From the NCBI RefSeq assembly GCF_001456935.1, contig NZ_KQ758483.1, forward strand, positions 806,001 to 870,000: 64,000 nucleotides of DNA, given 5' to 3'. Under the pieces are notes generated by a model, which worked only from the letters and a program-made list of their open reading frames with translations, was not told the origin of the DNA and did not search any database. Of this stretch, positions 17,249 through 26,608 are shown in pieces. The translations under genes were made by a program, and so were the position numbers. The stretch comes from [Bacillus] enclensis. GTDB lineage: Bacteria > Bacillota > Bacilli > Bacillales > Bacillaceae_B. How positions within the stretch are numbered: the stretch's first letter is position 1; each line of letters opens with the position of its first letter.

Positions 17249-18061
17249 ATGATCCAATATGAAACGAAGGAATATCTACTACAAGAACTTGAAACAGTGG
17301 CTAAATGGGAGAAAGACCAGAAAGGACTATGGTTCTGGGAAAAGATCGGAAGGGTGCCTTTCATGATTCTGGACCGGATAACGCCGAAGATGGTGCATAA
17401 AAAACTGGGACAGGCCCTGGATGAAATCGGGAGTTACATTCAAAAAGGAGGAAGTTATCTTACAAGTGAAAAAGAAGTGTTGAATAGAATAAAGAAACAA
17501 ACCGGAAATGAAGAAATGGGAATTCATGCGGTGAAAGAGATGCCGCTCCAGGTGATGGATGATGTCAGTCAAGCGATTGTCGAAACCCGCAAGAAAGTTG
17601 CCATGACGCAAGGCGCTACTACAGGAATCGGAGGGTTTCTTACATTAAGCATTGATATCCCATTTATTTTGGGAATCTCGTTGAAAACTCTGCAGGAAAT
17701 CGCTCTCAGTTATGGATACGATCCAAATGAGCCGAGTGAGAGGGTATTTATCATTAAATGCCTTCAATTCGTGTCATCCGACGTCGTTGGTAAACAGGCC
17801 ATTCTACAGGAGCTGTCGGAATTCAACCAGGCTTCACCAAATAAGAGAGACCAGGCCATTTCTCAGCTGCAGGGCTGGAGGGAGGTAATGGTCAGCTTCA
17901 GAGATAATTTTGGATGGAAAAAGCTCTTTCAAATGATTCCGATAGCAGGAATCCTATTTGGATCTTTTATTAATAAATCGATGATGCATGATATAGGGGA
18001 AGCCGGGCGGATGCTCTATAGAAAACGGCGTATTCTCGAAAAACTTGAAATACAAGTATAA
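17249..18061 (+). CDS. EcsC family protein
   Basis: A 270-residue protein with the EcsC domain over most of its length. Typical segments are ATTGIGGFLTLSIDIPFILG (about 127-146), a hydrophobic loop that may dip into the membrane, and F-V-S-S-D-V-V-G-K-Q. EcsC accompanies the EcsAB ABC transporter in B. subtilis but has many stand-alone paralogues of unknown role; this one has no transporter beside it. The start follows TAAGGAGACC. Likely monocistronic. Confidence 0.85.
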   Translation: MIQYETKEYLLQELETVAKWEKDQKGLWFWEKIGRVPFMILDRITPKMVHKKLGQALDEIGSYIQKGGSYLTSEKEVLNRIKKQTGNEEMGIHAVKEMPLQVMDDVSQAIVETRKKVAMTQGATTGIGGFLTLSIDIPFILGISLKTLQEIALSYGYDPNEPSERVFIIKCLQFVSSDVVGKQAILQELSEFNQASPNKRDQAISQLQGWREVMVSFRDNFGWKKLFQMIPIAGILFGSFINKSMMHDIGEAGRMLYRKRRILEKLEIQV

Positions 18062-18068
18062 CTCAAAG

Positions 18069-18100
18069 AGGGGGAAGGGCTTTTCAAAGCCCTTCCCCCT
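18069..18100. terminator. GC-rich hairpin between convergent genes
   Basis: AGGGGGAAGGGCTTT / AAAGCCCTTCCCCCT is a perfect 15-bp stem between the EcsC and SET-domain genes. Neither side has a strong T run, so termination is likely but less certain. Confidence 0.6.
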
Positions 18101-18109
18101 TAAAAGGAA

Positions 18110-18502
18110 TCAATCTTCAGACTGATCCTCTTTATCAAACCAAAGCGGAGTATCATTTTCAACTTCCCCGTTATAATTGATAAGAAGTTCTTCACCTGCT
18201 TTGATGTCTTTATATGCGTAAAAATCAAATGTATGCTGATCAAAATTTATTTCATAGATTGTGTTTGGTGTGTACGAATGGTTAAACAGCATACCGTAGC
18301 CCAGCAAGAGAGCCGTATGATTAATGCCATATTCAAAAACATAATCTGCCAAGAACGTTTTTTCAATATGTTCATGTTCTTCGTTTGGGTACGGGAGCAC
18401 AGGAGCCTCATGTACGAGCTCACCTTTTGATATATCCCTCTTGGCGAAAACCCCTCTATTCAAGTCCCCGTCACTAATCGAGGATAATTTAACTTCAATC
18501 AT
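18110..18502 (-). CDS. SET domain-containing protein
   Basis: A 130-residue protein consisting of little more than a SET domain: R-G-V-F-A-K-R-D-I-S-K-G near the start, the pseudoknot motif M-L-F-N-H-S-Y-T-P-N, and G-E-E-L-L-I-N-Y-N-G. SET domains methylate protein lysines with SAM, and bacterial stand-alone versions have few known targets. ATG 18502 is taken because AAGGTGA lies upstream; a 21-codon extension lacks support. The acidic tail E-D-Q-S-E-D is unusual. Substrate unknown. Confidence 0.82.
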   Translation of the reverse strand: MIEVKLSSISDGDLNRGVFAKRDISKGELVHEAPVLPYPNEEHEHIEKTFLADYVFEYGINHTALLLGYGMLFNHSYTPNTIYEINFDQHTFDFYAYKDIKAGEELLINYNGEVENDTPLWFDKEDQSED

Positions 18503-18600
18503 TATTTCACCTTCTTTATAGAATACTGACCTAGTAAGCTTGTCATGATTCATAGGAGAAAGCAACTGTTTTCTCTTAGACGCTTGATAGATTCAGCTTA

Positions 18601-19905
18601 TTAGAATATATCTTTGAGAAATTCACCAATATTTCTGGCACTTCTTACCAACCAATTTGCTTTTTCAACAGCGGAAGAAGCGTACACATTCACTTTCTGA
18701 TCTTGTTGGAGCTCATCTAAAATATATTCAGCCTTTTTATCGTTCTTTAGCACCAGCTCTCCAATTTTTTCTCCTTTTTTAACAGGCGCCAGGAGTTTGC
18801 CATCTTCACCCATTTTGTCCTCATCCAATTTCAACTCAACGTCTGCCTGCTCAATTTCTTTTTTCATCATGCGGACCTTTATTGGCTTGTCCACACTGAT
18901 CTTAACCTCAGCATCTTTACCATCTTGAACGGGAAGTGCATCCTTGGTTTCTGTATCCTCAAGGGTGAATTGGGCTGTTTCATATTGAGTGAAACCGTAA
19001 TCGAGCATCTTTGAAGCTTGTATGAATCGTTCAGCGCTGCTAGGCTGACCATATTGATCCTTGGCATCGAGAATGACGGTGATGTATCTCACTCCATCCC
19101 GTTCGGCGGTACCGGTAAATGTCGATCCCGCAAAAGGTGTCGTTCCAGTCTTAAGGCCATCTGCCCCTTTAAAAGAATACGCACGGTCTTTCAGAAGTGC
19201 ATTTGTATTCTTCATCAAGTACTCTTCATCAGTTCCTTTCCTGAAGTACTTATAATTCGTACCCGATGTTTTCAAAACTTCAGGATAGTCTTTAATCAAA
19301 CGATACGCAAGTGTCGCCATATCTTCTGCAGATACCATATTTTCATCATCTACATCTGTCCCTTCAGGGTGCATGCCGAGCATGTCATAATTGCTCAATC
19401 CACTTGAATTGACAAATTTATAGTGCTCCATTCCAAGCTGAGCCGCTTTGGCATTCATCCTTTTGACAAATTCTCCTTCGCTGCCGGCAACCGCTTCTGA
19501 CAGTGCAATGGCCGCACCATTTCCGGATTTGATGACCATCGCTTCATATAGTTCTTTTATTGTATAAGCTTCTCCTGCACGTAAAGGCACATTGCTCAAG
19601 CCGGGAGCATTGGCAAGCTGATATACTTTATCACTTATCTTATACGTATCCGTCCACTTTATCTTTCCCTTATCGATTGCTTCAAGGACAAGATACTCTG
19701 TCATCATCTTTGTCATCGAGGCAATTCCGAGCGGCTGATCTTCATTATATTTATCAACGATTTTTCCGGTTTCTGCATTTACTAAGATTGCCGCATCTGC
19801 ATTGATCCCTGTTTTGGACTCCCCATGAACGGTTCCCCCAAAAGAGGACAACGCCAAGAGTGAGATCATTGCTGCAGATAAATTCTTTTTCAATGTGACT
19901 TTTTT
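18601..19905 (-). CDS. dacA: D-alanyl-D-alanine carboxypeptidase, PBP5 type (S11)
   Basis: A 434-residue exported enzyme that trims the terminal D-Ala from peptidoglycan stem peptides. It has a signal peptide (residues 1-28), catalytic motifs S64-M-T-K67, S-G-N and K-T-G-T, a PBP5 C-terminal beta domain, and a C-terminal amphipathic helix (W-L-V-R-S-A-R-N-I-G-E-F-L) that anchors it to the membrane. TTG 19905 fits the TGGAGG site just upstream better than the in-frame ATG ten codons earlier. The usual dacA neighbours (serS, pdxS/T) are absent, so it may be a paralogue of the main dacA. Confidence 0.88.
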   Translation of the reverse strand, partial: KKVTLKKNLSAAMISLLALSSFGGTVHGESKTGINADAAILVNAETGKIVDKYNEDQPLGIASMTKMMTEYLVLEAIDKGKIKWTDTYKISDKVYQLANAPGLSNVPLRAGEAYTIKELYEAMVIKSGNGAAIALSEAVAGSEGEFVKRMNAKAAQLGMEHYKFVNSSGLSNYDMLGMHPEGTDVDDENMVSAEDMATLAYRLIKDYPEVLKTSGTNYKYFRKGTDEEYLMKNTNALLKDRAYSFKGADGLKTGTTPFAGSTFTGTAERDGVRYITVILDAKDQYGQPSSAERFIQASKMLDYGFTQYETAQFTLEDTETKDALPVQDGKDAEVKISVDKPIKVRMMKKEIEQADVELKLDEDKMGEDGKLLAPVKKGEKIGELVLKNDKKAEYILDELQQDQKVNVYASSAVEKANWLVRSARNIGEFLKDIF

Positions 19906-20075
19906 CAAACCAGTACCTCCAAGTGGATTTTTCACAACTAAATTAGTTTACCATAGAATCATGAAATTTAGATGAGATTCAAGAAGTCACAAAATTGTAA
20001 AAAAGTATTGCTATATAAAAGTAAAATGTTACCATTATTTAGTGTGGGTAAAAGTCAGGAAGGGGGAGAAAGCTA

Positions 20076-20945
20076 ATGCCCAAAAAAATCATATCTATGG
20101 CAGGAGAGGTTTTACTTATCATAACCGGTATCATCTGTGTGAGTGCCTCTTCAGTACTTTTTGAAAACCAATCACTTTCAGTTTTCTCTTATATGAGGCA
20201 AATTGGGGAAGTATTCAAAGATTTACTGTCACCAGAAGACCTTGTTTACGTTAACCCGATTTCTGATATCGAGAGAGAGTTATTCCCTATTCTTTTCCTG
20301 GCATACTGGAGCAGTGCACGCATTTTCTTTCTATCATTAATACTGGCATTATTTTTTTCTGTCATTCTGTTAACCTTTTATTTCTCTATGAACAGGTTAT
20401 TTAAAAAGGGTGTAAAAGCATTTTCATTCTTAATTGGATCTTTACCCGATATTTTCATTATCATCTTGACCCAATTGTCAATCATATGGTTTTTCAAGAA
20501 GACCGGTCTTCTCCTGATTGATACTGCGGCTGTCGGGGAAAATCAGGTGATATTGCTTCCCGCCGTCACATTGAGTGTACTTCCATCATTCTTCTTCTTC
20601 AGCAATATGGTCGGATTTCTCCGCGAAGAAGAGGGAAAGCCATATGTTGAACTGGCAAAGAGCAAAGGGCTTACTCAATTCAGGATCCTGTTTATCCATA
20701 TGATGAGAAATGTCCTGGTCAGCCTTACATATCACGGCAAGCAGATTGCCTGGATGATGATCTCCAATCTATTGATCCTGGAGTATTTATTCAACGTTTT
20801 TGGCATAACGTCTTTCCTGTTCACTTATAATACCCCTTCAATCTTTGCAGTGGCCTCGATCCTGCTTTTTCTTCCGCTTTACCTGTGTTTAAAACTATTA
20901 CAAGTGTTAATCCTTAATAAGACTGGAAAGGAGATGAGCCTTTGA
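20076..20945 (+). CDS. ABC transporter permease, OppB/DppB-like
   Basis: A 289-residue inner-membrane protein with about six helices. The EAA-loop region (G-K-P-Y-V-E-L-A-K-S-K-G-L-T) that contacts the ATPase is present. The fold matches binding-protein-dependent transport permeases of the oligopeptide group, though divergent. The next gene overlaps it by 4 bases and encodes the partner permease. No ATPase or substrate-binding protein gene adjoins, so it must use components encoded elsewhere or have an atypical role. Start ATG follows AGGGGGAG. Confidence 0.8.
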   Translation: MPKKIISMAGEVLLIITGIICVSASSVLFENQSLSVFSYMRQIGEVFKDLLSPEDLVYVNPISDIERELFPILFLAYWSSARIFFLSLILALFFSVILLTFYFSMNRLFKKGVKAFSFLIGSLPDIFIIILTQLSIIWFFKKTGLLLIDTAAVGENQVILLPAVTLSVLPSFFFFSNMVGFLREEEGKPYVELAKSKGLTQFRILFIHMMRNVLVSLTYHGKQIAWMMISNLLILEYLFNVFGITSFLFTYNTPSIFAVASILLFLPLYLCLKLLQVLILNKTGKEMSL

Positions 20946-21949
20946 AAACAGCTGCATTTTACCGGATCGGTTTTATTGTATGTACAAGTTCCATTCTCCT
21001 GCTCCTGATCTCCAGTCTTATATACAACCTGCTTCCTGATAACGACATTCCACAAATGCTGCTTCTTCGGAATGATGATGGCAGGATTATAGGGGATGCA
21101 CCTTTTGCCCCTTCATGGCAATTTCCTTTTGGGACTGACCGCGAAGGGTACGACATCGGATATAAGTTGCTGGAAGGTGCAATTTATACAATCGGGGCTG
21201 CAATTATCATTTCTCTCCTAAGTTTCATTGTTGCATTCGGAATTGGTATATTCGGGGGCTTTTCTAAGTTCAGGGTAAAATCTTTTGCCCATAAATTCTT
21301 TACAGCATTTTATTTCATCCCTCAGTCCATTATCGCCTATAACATTTTGTACCCGGTCATATGGGAGCCGATGGAAGGATTCACAACTACCCTTTCTGAA
21401 AGAATCGTTATAGAAGTACTTGTACTCGCTCTCATTACTGTTCCGACTACATCCATTCTTATATCGAACGAAACGGAACAGATTCTCAGCGAAGAATTTA
21501 TTGCATCTGCCAGGGTATTGGGGGGGAGCCCATTATTCATTTTTTATAAACATGTGTTCCCTCATTTGAAGATGCGTCTGTTTATCATTTATCCAAAAAT
21601 CGTCATCCAGATGCTTCTGATCATTGCACACTTAGGTTTTTTCACCCTTTATTTCGGGGGGACTGATGTATGTTACACCCCGTTTTGTCATCCCCCAAAG
21701 CCTTTCATTCAAGAATGGTCCGGTATGATGGGAACAAGCTATAAGGAGCTTGGTCTCTCGTGGTGGATATTCATGGGGCCGCTGCTGTGTTTCACCGTGA
21801 CGATCTTACTGCTCAACGGCATCACGAAATGCATAGCGGGGCTTGTTGAACATGACCGTTATCAAAGGAAGCAGAAATCCTGTGAAGATGAGACTCATAG
21901 CTTTGAATCAGATTCGGATCAAGAAAGGTTTATCTTACTTAAAAACTAA
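20942..21949 (+). CDS. ABC transporter permease, OppC/DppC-like
   Basis: A 335-residue membrane protein, partner of the preceding permease. A single N-terminal helix is followed by an extracytoplasmic segment (F-P-F-G-T-D-R-E-G-Y-D, the typical OppC signature GTDxxGxD-like) and about five more helices. The EAA loop is S-E-E-F-I-A-S-A-R-V-L-G-G. It starts with TTG 20942 overlapping the upstream stop, with AAAGGAG 8 bases before. A cysteine pair (T-D-V-C-Y-T-P-F-C) in a late loop is unusual for this family. Its hydrophilic C-terminal tail is acidic. Confidence 0.8.
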   Translation: MKTAAFYRIGFIVCTSSILLLLISSLIYNLLPDNDIPQMLLLRNDDGRIIGDAPFAPSWQFPFGTDREGYDIGYKLLEGAIYTIGAAIIISLLSFIVAFGIGIFGGFSKFRVKSFAHKFFTAFYFIPQSIIAYNILYPVIWEPMEGFTTTLSERIVIEVLVLALITVPTTSILISNETEQILSEEFIASARVLGGSPLFIFYKHVFPHLKMRLFIIYPKIVIQMLLIIAHLGFFTLYFGGTDVCYTPFCHPPKPFIQEWSGMMGTSYKELGLSWWIFMGPLLCFTVTILLLNGITKCIAGLVEHDRYQRKQKSCEDETHSFESDSDQERFILLKN

Positions 21950-22024
21950 TATTAATGGAAAATAATTCTTGTTACCAATCAATTAATCTGCTAAAATTCT
22001 AAAAACGCATTGGGAGGTAAACAA

Positions 22025-23038
22025 ATGATAACGTATCCAGTTTTAAATACACATTCAAAAATAGGCGTCACCGCACCTTCATCGGGGGTGTCTTCTGCCT
22101 ATCACCCTTTATTGAGACAGTCAGAACAGAGATTAGAAGAAAAGGGATATACCGTATCATTTGGAGAAACTGTGTGGACACAGGAAAAAGTGAGGGCTGC
22201 AAGTGCAGAAAAGCGGGCATCAGAATTCATGGGGATGATGGGGGATGACGAGATTGAAGCCATTATTCCACCATGGGGAGGGGAGCTTCTTACTGAAATT
22301 CTTGAGTTCCTTGATTTTGAAAAAATGAAGGCTAAATGGGTACTGGGATATTCGGATATCAGCCCTTTGCTTCTCGCGATTACACTCAAAAAAGGAATCG
22401 CCACCGCTCATGGCACGAATTTCATTGATTTAAGGGGAGAATATTGGGACGAGACGACTGCGATGTGGGAGAAAGTACTGACCACAAAGCGTGGAGAATC
22501 CATTTCTCAGACATCTTCTATTAAATATCAAGATCAATGGGAGCACGAAAATCCATCTCCATGTGTCTTTCACCTTACCCATGAAACAGAATGGAAAACC
22601 GTCAGCAATAAAGATGAAAACCTTAAAGGAAGACTGCTTGGCGGCTGCATTGATATTATTCATCACCTGGCAGGCACACCTTATGGGGACGTTAAAGCAT
22701 TTCATGAGACATTTGCGGACGGGGAACCATTGTTATGGTATTTTGAAAATTGTGAATTGAATACGACCGGGCTGCGCTGCGCTCTGGTCCATATGAAAAT
22801 GGCAGGATGGTTTGATCACTGCTCCGGAATCATCTTTGGTAGAAGTGCCGCGAATACTCCTGTAAATGGCTATCTTGCAGAAGACGTTTACAGGGAATTG
22901 TCGGAAGAGCTTGGGATCCCTGTAATCTATGATATTGACTGTGGACACCAGCCTCCTCAAGTGACGCTTGTCAACGGTGCTTGTGCAGAGGTTAATGTTT
23001 CTGGGGGCAAAGGAGTTATAAGGCAATTTTTTAAATAG
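22025..23038 (+). CDS. S66 family LD-carboxypeptidase (MccF-like)
   Basis: A 337-residue serine peptidase. The nucleophile elbow L-G-Y-S-D-I-S-P (Ser about 113) and the C-terminal catalytic His in D-C-G-H-Q-P-P are both present, as is the conserved W-Y-F-E-N-C-E region. The family includes LdcA, which trims tetrapeptides in wall recycling, and MccF, which confers microcin C immunity; this sequence looks closer to the MccF branch. ATG 22025 is chosen because GGGAGG lies 8 bases before. Exact substrate uncertain. Confidence 0.87.
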   Translation: MITYPVLNTHSKIGVTAPSSGVSSAYHPLLRQSEQRLEEKGYTVSFGETVWTQEKVRAASAEKRASEFMGMMGDDEIEAIIPPWGGELLTEILEFLDFEKMKAKWVLGYSDISPLLLAITLKKGIATAHGTNFIDLRGEYWDETTAMWEKVLTTKRGESISQTSSIKYQDQWEHENPSPCVFHLTHETEWKTVSNKDENLKGRLLGGCIDIIHHLAGTPYGDVKAFHETFADGEPLLWYFENCELNTTGLRCALVHMKMAGWFDHCSGIIFGRSAANTPVNGYLAEDVYRELSEELGIPVIYDIDCGHQPPQVTLVNGACAEVNVSGGKGVIRQFFK

Positions 23039-23118
23039 AACACAGTTAACTTGAGGCGTATATGTTTACAAAGTGGTAATCCAGGAAGATACGGAGATTG
23101 GAAAGGAACACTATATTC

Positions 23119-23619
23119 ATGTTTAGAAAGAAAGAAAGTATCAATTCTAAACGGATCCACATCATTGGCTCTGTTGCCAGCGGTAAATCTACTTTAGCGA
23201 GAAAATTATCTGATGATATGAATATAGCATACTATGAACTGGATAATATCATGTGGGAGCGAAGGGAAAAGGGAGACCGGCGCAGGTCGGAAGAAGAGCG
23301 GACGGCCATCCTTCATTCTATCGTGTACCAGGAATCCTGGATCGTCGAAGGCGTGCATCACCAGGAATGGATGAGGGAAAGTCTCGAACAATCAGACCTC
23401 ATCATTTTACTGGATACACCTAAACAAAAACGCACCTTCCGTATTATCAAAAGATTTATAGAAGAAAAAGCTGGAATCAAGAAAGGAAACTACAAACAAA
23501 CACTTCGCATGCTAATGAAGATGTTCGAATGGAGTCGACGATTTGAGAATGAAGAAAAAGAAACAATACTCAGGCTGCTGAAACCTTACCACTCCAAAGT
23601 GAAAATTATGAAAAGCTAA
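23119..23619 (+). CDS. P-loop kinase-like NTPase (FlaR-type)
   Basis: A 166-residue small P-loop protein of the adenylate/shikimate kinase-like class. Walker A is G-S-V-A-S-G-K-S-T (residues 16-24) and the strand I-I-L-L-D-T-P follows. Such proteins are often annotated as DNA topology modulation protein FlaR, a label with little experimental basis. Start ATG 23119 has GAAAGGA upstream at rather long spacing. It precedes an acetyltransferase gene by 31 bases and may be cotranscribed. Confidence 0.78.
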   Translation: MFRKKESINSKRIHIIGSVASGKSTLARKLSDDMNIAYYELDNIMWERREKGDRRRSEEERTAILHSIVYQESWIVEGVHHQEWMRESLEQSDLIILLDTPKQKRTFRIIKRFIEEKAGIKKGNYKQTLRMLMKMFEWSRRFENEEKETILRLLKPYHSKVKIMKS

Positions 23620-23650
23620 GCCATGTCATTTAATGGAAGGAATTAATCAA

Positions 23651-24193
23651 ATGAAAAGAACTGGAAACAACATTTATATAAGACCTTATTATCTTGATGA
23701 CGCAGATGCCATGCTCTCATTTGAGCTTGAAAACAGGGACTTTTTCAAGGATTTCTCGCCCTTGATGAATGACGATTTCTATTCGCTTCAGTCTCAGAGA
23801 GAGCGGGTGGAGCGGACTGCAGGAAGAATGGAGAGGGATGAATACTATGCTTTCGGCATCTTCCTTATCGGAACAGATGAACTAATCGGCAATATTTCGC
23901 TTTCTGATGTCATAAGAGGTCCGTTGCAGTGCTGTTATATAGGCTATTCTCTTTCAAAAAAGCATAATGGAAAGGGATATACAACCGAGGCGGTGAGGCT
24001 TGCAGTGGATTATGCCTTTAAAGAATTGAAGCTTCACAGGGTGGAAGCCGGGGTGATGATTCAAAATATCGCATCGATGAGAGTACTGGAGAAAGCAGGT
24101 TTTCACAAAGAGGGGATATTTGTGAAAAATGTGAAGATCAATGGAAAGTGGGAAGACCATCAGCATTACGCAATCATCAATCCCGAAGATTGA
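23651..24193 (+). CDS. GNAT N-acetyltransferase, RimJ/RimL type
   Basis: A 180-residue acetyl-CoA-dependent acetyltransferase. The N-terminal I-Y-I-R-P-Y and the pyrophosphate-binding segment H-N-G-K-G-Y-T-T-E-A (motif A) are clear, followed by E-A-G-V-M-I-Q-N-I-A-S and V-L-E-K-A-G-F. Relatives acetylate ribosomal protein N-termini or small amines. Start ATG 23651 is 8 bases after GGAAGGA; an earlier in-frame ATG at 23633 has no such site. Target unknown. Confidence 0.86.
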   Translation: MKRTGNNIYIRPYYLDDADAMLSFELENRDFFKDFSPLMNDDFYSLQSQRERVERTAGRMERDEYYAFGIFLIGTDELIGNISLSDVIRGPLQCCYIGYSLSKKHNGKGYTTEAVRLAVDYAFKELKLHRVEAGVMIQNIASMRVLEKAGFHKEGIFVKNVKINGKWEDHQHYAIINPED

Positions 24194-24201
24194 CCAATAG
24201 G

Positions 24202-24234
24202 AAAGAACGAAGATATCTGGTTCTTCGTTCTTTT
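24202..24234. terminator. Terminator hairpin
   Basis: AAAGAACGAAG / CTTCGTTCTTT with a 10-base loop and a following T run. It lies between the RimJ-like gene and the convergent GNAT pseudogene and can serve both. Confidence 0.8.
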
Positions 24235-24239
24235 CTGTA

Positions 24240-24743
24240 TTAAAGAAATAAAACCATATATTCTTCGTCAAAATATTCTCCCTTATATTTGATCGCCCTT
24301 TTTTCAGTTCCATAACTATGAAACCCGATTGAGCTATACAACCTTTTTGCAGAATCGTTAGTGGTAACGACCGTCAGGTTTACCTGTTCAATACTTTTCA
24401 GATTCCCTGCTTGTAAGAGTGCTTTCTCAAGCAATGTTCTGGCAATCCCATTCCCTCGATGCTCAGGCGACACATACATACCGAATATAGATGCCTTATG
24501 CTTCATTTTTTCAGCGGTTTAAGGAATCAGTACAACCATGCCGGATAATGAATCGCCGATGTATGCACCAAATGTATAATTTTCTCTCTGATCAAGCCTC
24601 GCAGCGATGTGCTTAAGCGGATTTTCTCTGGATGCAGTTTCCTCATAGCTTGCCCCGAAAGCCTCTGGATTTGTCTTAAGAGCTTCCAGTCTAAGCTTAA
24701 GGTAGTCCTCCGCATGGGAGCTATCCAATCGCAAAACTTCCAT
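24240..24743 (-). pseudogene. GNAT acetyltransferase split by an in-frame stop codon
   Basis: Two leftward frames, 24743-24519 and 24506-24240, are in the same phase and join into one 167-codon GNAT gene interrupted only by TAA at codon 75. The first part ends S-G-M-V-V-L-I-P and the second continues T-A-E-K-M-K-H-K-A-S-I-F-G-M-Y-V, exactly as an intact family member would; motif A (E-H-R-G-N-G-I-A-R) lies after the stop. One base change (GAA or CAA to TAA) explains the break. The rest is undamaged, so the event is recent or a sequencing error. Relatives are YobR-like acetyltransferases. Confidence 0.85.
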
Positions 24744-24858
24744 TATTTACAACCCTTCTTTCTATAAAGTGTTATGATAGTAGAAACGTAAAGTTTCCGA
24801 ATAGTATTTTATTCGATCAAAACTTTTAATTCCCTTTAATTTTGAAGGAGGCCGGAAA

Positions 24859-25314
24859 TTGTATAAACAGGATTGCCTTGGCTGCAGGCTGGCCAACAAA
24901 GAAGAAAAGGTTTTCACGGTGTATGAAGATTCTTTTTTAAGCTGCATACTTGATCACGATCCCTTCAATCCAGGACATGTATTGATCCTTCCTAAGGAGC
25001 ACTTTGATGAAGGCGTGGATTTTGACATGAAAATGAATATAGCCGTTATGAAAGCCGTACAGCTGATTTCGAAAACGATAGAAGAAATTTATCTTCCTGA
25101 TGGCATCACCATCTGTCAGAATGGAGGGATCTTCAGTGAATTGAAACACTATCATATGCATGTTGTTCCGAGATATAAAGGACAAAACTTTGCAGAGTTT
25201 TATCAAGATAGCCCTGATATCGCTGATCCGCATGAACCATTACCCTCTACAATGGTAAAGATGAAATCAATGATTGAAAGTTTAGTAGAAAGGGAGAAAG
25301 AAAATGTTACATAA
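24859..25314 (+). CDS. HIT family protein
   Basis: A 151-residue histidine-triad protein, probably a nucleoside phosphoramidase or dinucleotide hydrolase. The H-Y-H-M-H-V-V-P-R motif (about 95-103) is the catalytic triad signature, and N-P-G-H-V-L-I-L-P-K the upstream conserved part. A C-x-x-C pair (C-L-G-C, residues 5-8) could hold zinc as in many HIT proteins. TTG 24859 is the start, with GAAGGAGG upstream. The aminopeptidase gene begins inside its last 11 bases, implying translational coupling. Confidence 0.88.
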   Translation: MYKQDCLGCRLANKEEKVFTVYEDSFLSCILDHDPFNPGHVLILPKEHFDEGVDFDMKMNIAVMKAVQLISKTIEEIYLPDGITICQNGGIFSELKHYHMHVVPRYKGQNFAEFYQDSPDIADPHEPLPSTMVKMKSMIESLVEREKENVT

Positions 25315-26542
25315 AGAGTTTCAACAGAAATTGGATCAATATGCAGAACTTGCAGTCAAAGTTGGTGTAAATGTGCAGGAGGGTCAGGATTTATGGGTGG
25401 CCGCACCGCTTGGAACCGAAGAACTGGTAAGAAAAGTAGTACGGCATGCTTATAAGGCGGGTGCAAGAAGTGTGCATGTTCAGTGGGAGGATGAAGACAT
25501 CATCCGTACACATTATGAGCTTGCACCTGAGGAAACTTTTCAGGAGTACCCTATCTGGCTGGCCGAAGCGCATGAATGGGTCGTTGATCGGAAGGGTGCC
25601 TTCCTGCAAGTGGAGGCGCCTGATCCTGATTTACTGAAAGGAATTGATCCTAATCGGATCCAGGATTTTGAAAAGGCAAAGGGCCTAGCACTCGACCATT
25701 TTTTTGAGGCGATTGACAATGATTCCGTTAGCTGGTCGATCATCGCAATGCCTTCCCATAAATGGGCGTCAAAGGTGTTTCCGCAGCTGGAAGTAGAAAA
25801 AAGGGTAGAAGCTCTTTGGGAACGCATCTTCACCGCGGTCAGAATAGATGCTGAAGACCCTGTGTCAGAGTGGAAGAACCACATTGAAACACTGAAAGCG
25901 AAAGCTGAAGAACTTAATAACATGAACATAAGAACGCTTCACTACAATGCTGAGGGCACCGATCTGACGATTGAGCTGCATGAAGATCACTTGTGGCTTA
26001 CCGGGGCAAGCAAGACCCCGGAAGGCACCGACTTCATCGCCAACATGCCCACTGAAGAAGTCTATACGGTACCAGTCAGAACAGGGGTGAACGGGATAGT
26101 AAAAAGCACCAAACCGCTCGCATACAACGGCAATGTGATAGAAGATCTCACACTGAGGTTCGAAAATGGAAAGATTGTTGAGATGGAGGCACGGGAAGGT
26201 AAAGATATTTTAAAAAAGATGATTGAAACGGATGAAGGAGCTTCCTATTTAGGAGAAGTCGCACTTGTCCCTCACAGATCTCCAATTTCTGATACTGGAG
26301 TTCTCTTCTTTAATACATTATTCGACGAAAATGCGTCCAATCATCTGGCGATTGGTTCATCTTACCCTACATGTATCAAAAACGGCAATAACCTCACTGA
26401 TGAAAAAAAACAGGAAAAAGGGCTGAACGAAAGCATTGTTCATGAGGATTTCATGATAGGTTCTTCCCAGATGGATATTGACGGAATATTAAGTGACGGC
26501 AGCAGGATTGCAATATTCAGGGATGGGAATTGGGCGTTTTAA
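25304..26542 (+). CDS. ampS: M29 family aminopeptidase (AmpS)
   Basis: A 412-residue cytosolic metallo-aminopeptidase that removes N-terminal residues from peptides. Length and overall sequence match B. subtilis AmpS. Metal-binding regions of the family are recognisable in P-T-E-E-V-Y-T-V-P, L-G-E-V-A-L-V-P and N-H-L-A-I-G-S, with C-terminal S-S-Q-M-D-I-D-G. The start overlaps the HIT gene and is preceded by AAAGGGAG. The two genes probably form one transcript closed by the hairpin at 26554. Confidence 0.92.
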   Translation: MLHKEFQQKLDQYAELAVKVGVNVQEGQDLWVAAPLGTEELVRKVVRHAYKAGARSVHVQWEDEDIIRTHYELAPEETFQEYPIWLAEAHEWVVDRKGAFLQVEAPDPDLLKGIDPNRIQDFEKAKGLALDHFFEAIDNDSVSWSIIAMPSHKWASKVFPQLEVEKRVEALWERIFTAVRIDAEDPVSEWKNHIETLKAKAEELNNMNIRTLHYNAEGTDLTIELHEDHLWLTGASKTPEGTDFIANMPTEEVYTVPVRTGVNGIVKSTKPLAYNGNVIEDLTLRFENGKIVEMEAREGKDILKKMIETDEGASYLGEVALVPHRSPISDTGVLFFNTLFDENASNHLAIGSSYPTCIKNGNNLTDEKKQEKGLNESIVHEDFMIGSSQMDIDGILSDGSRIAIFRDGNWAF

Positions 26543-26553
26543 ATTATTAAGCA

Positions 26554-26581
26554 GGGAACAGTGCGGTGAGCACTGTTCTCC
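26554..26581 (+). terminator. Hairpin after ampS
   Basis: GGAACAGTGC / GCACTGTTC-C with a 5-base loop. T residues after it are scattered, so it may be a weak terminator. Confidence 0.55.
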
Positions 26582-26608
26582 TTCACGTTCAGGAAAGGGG
26601 TAATGTTG

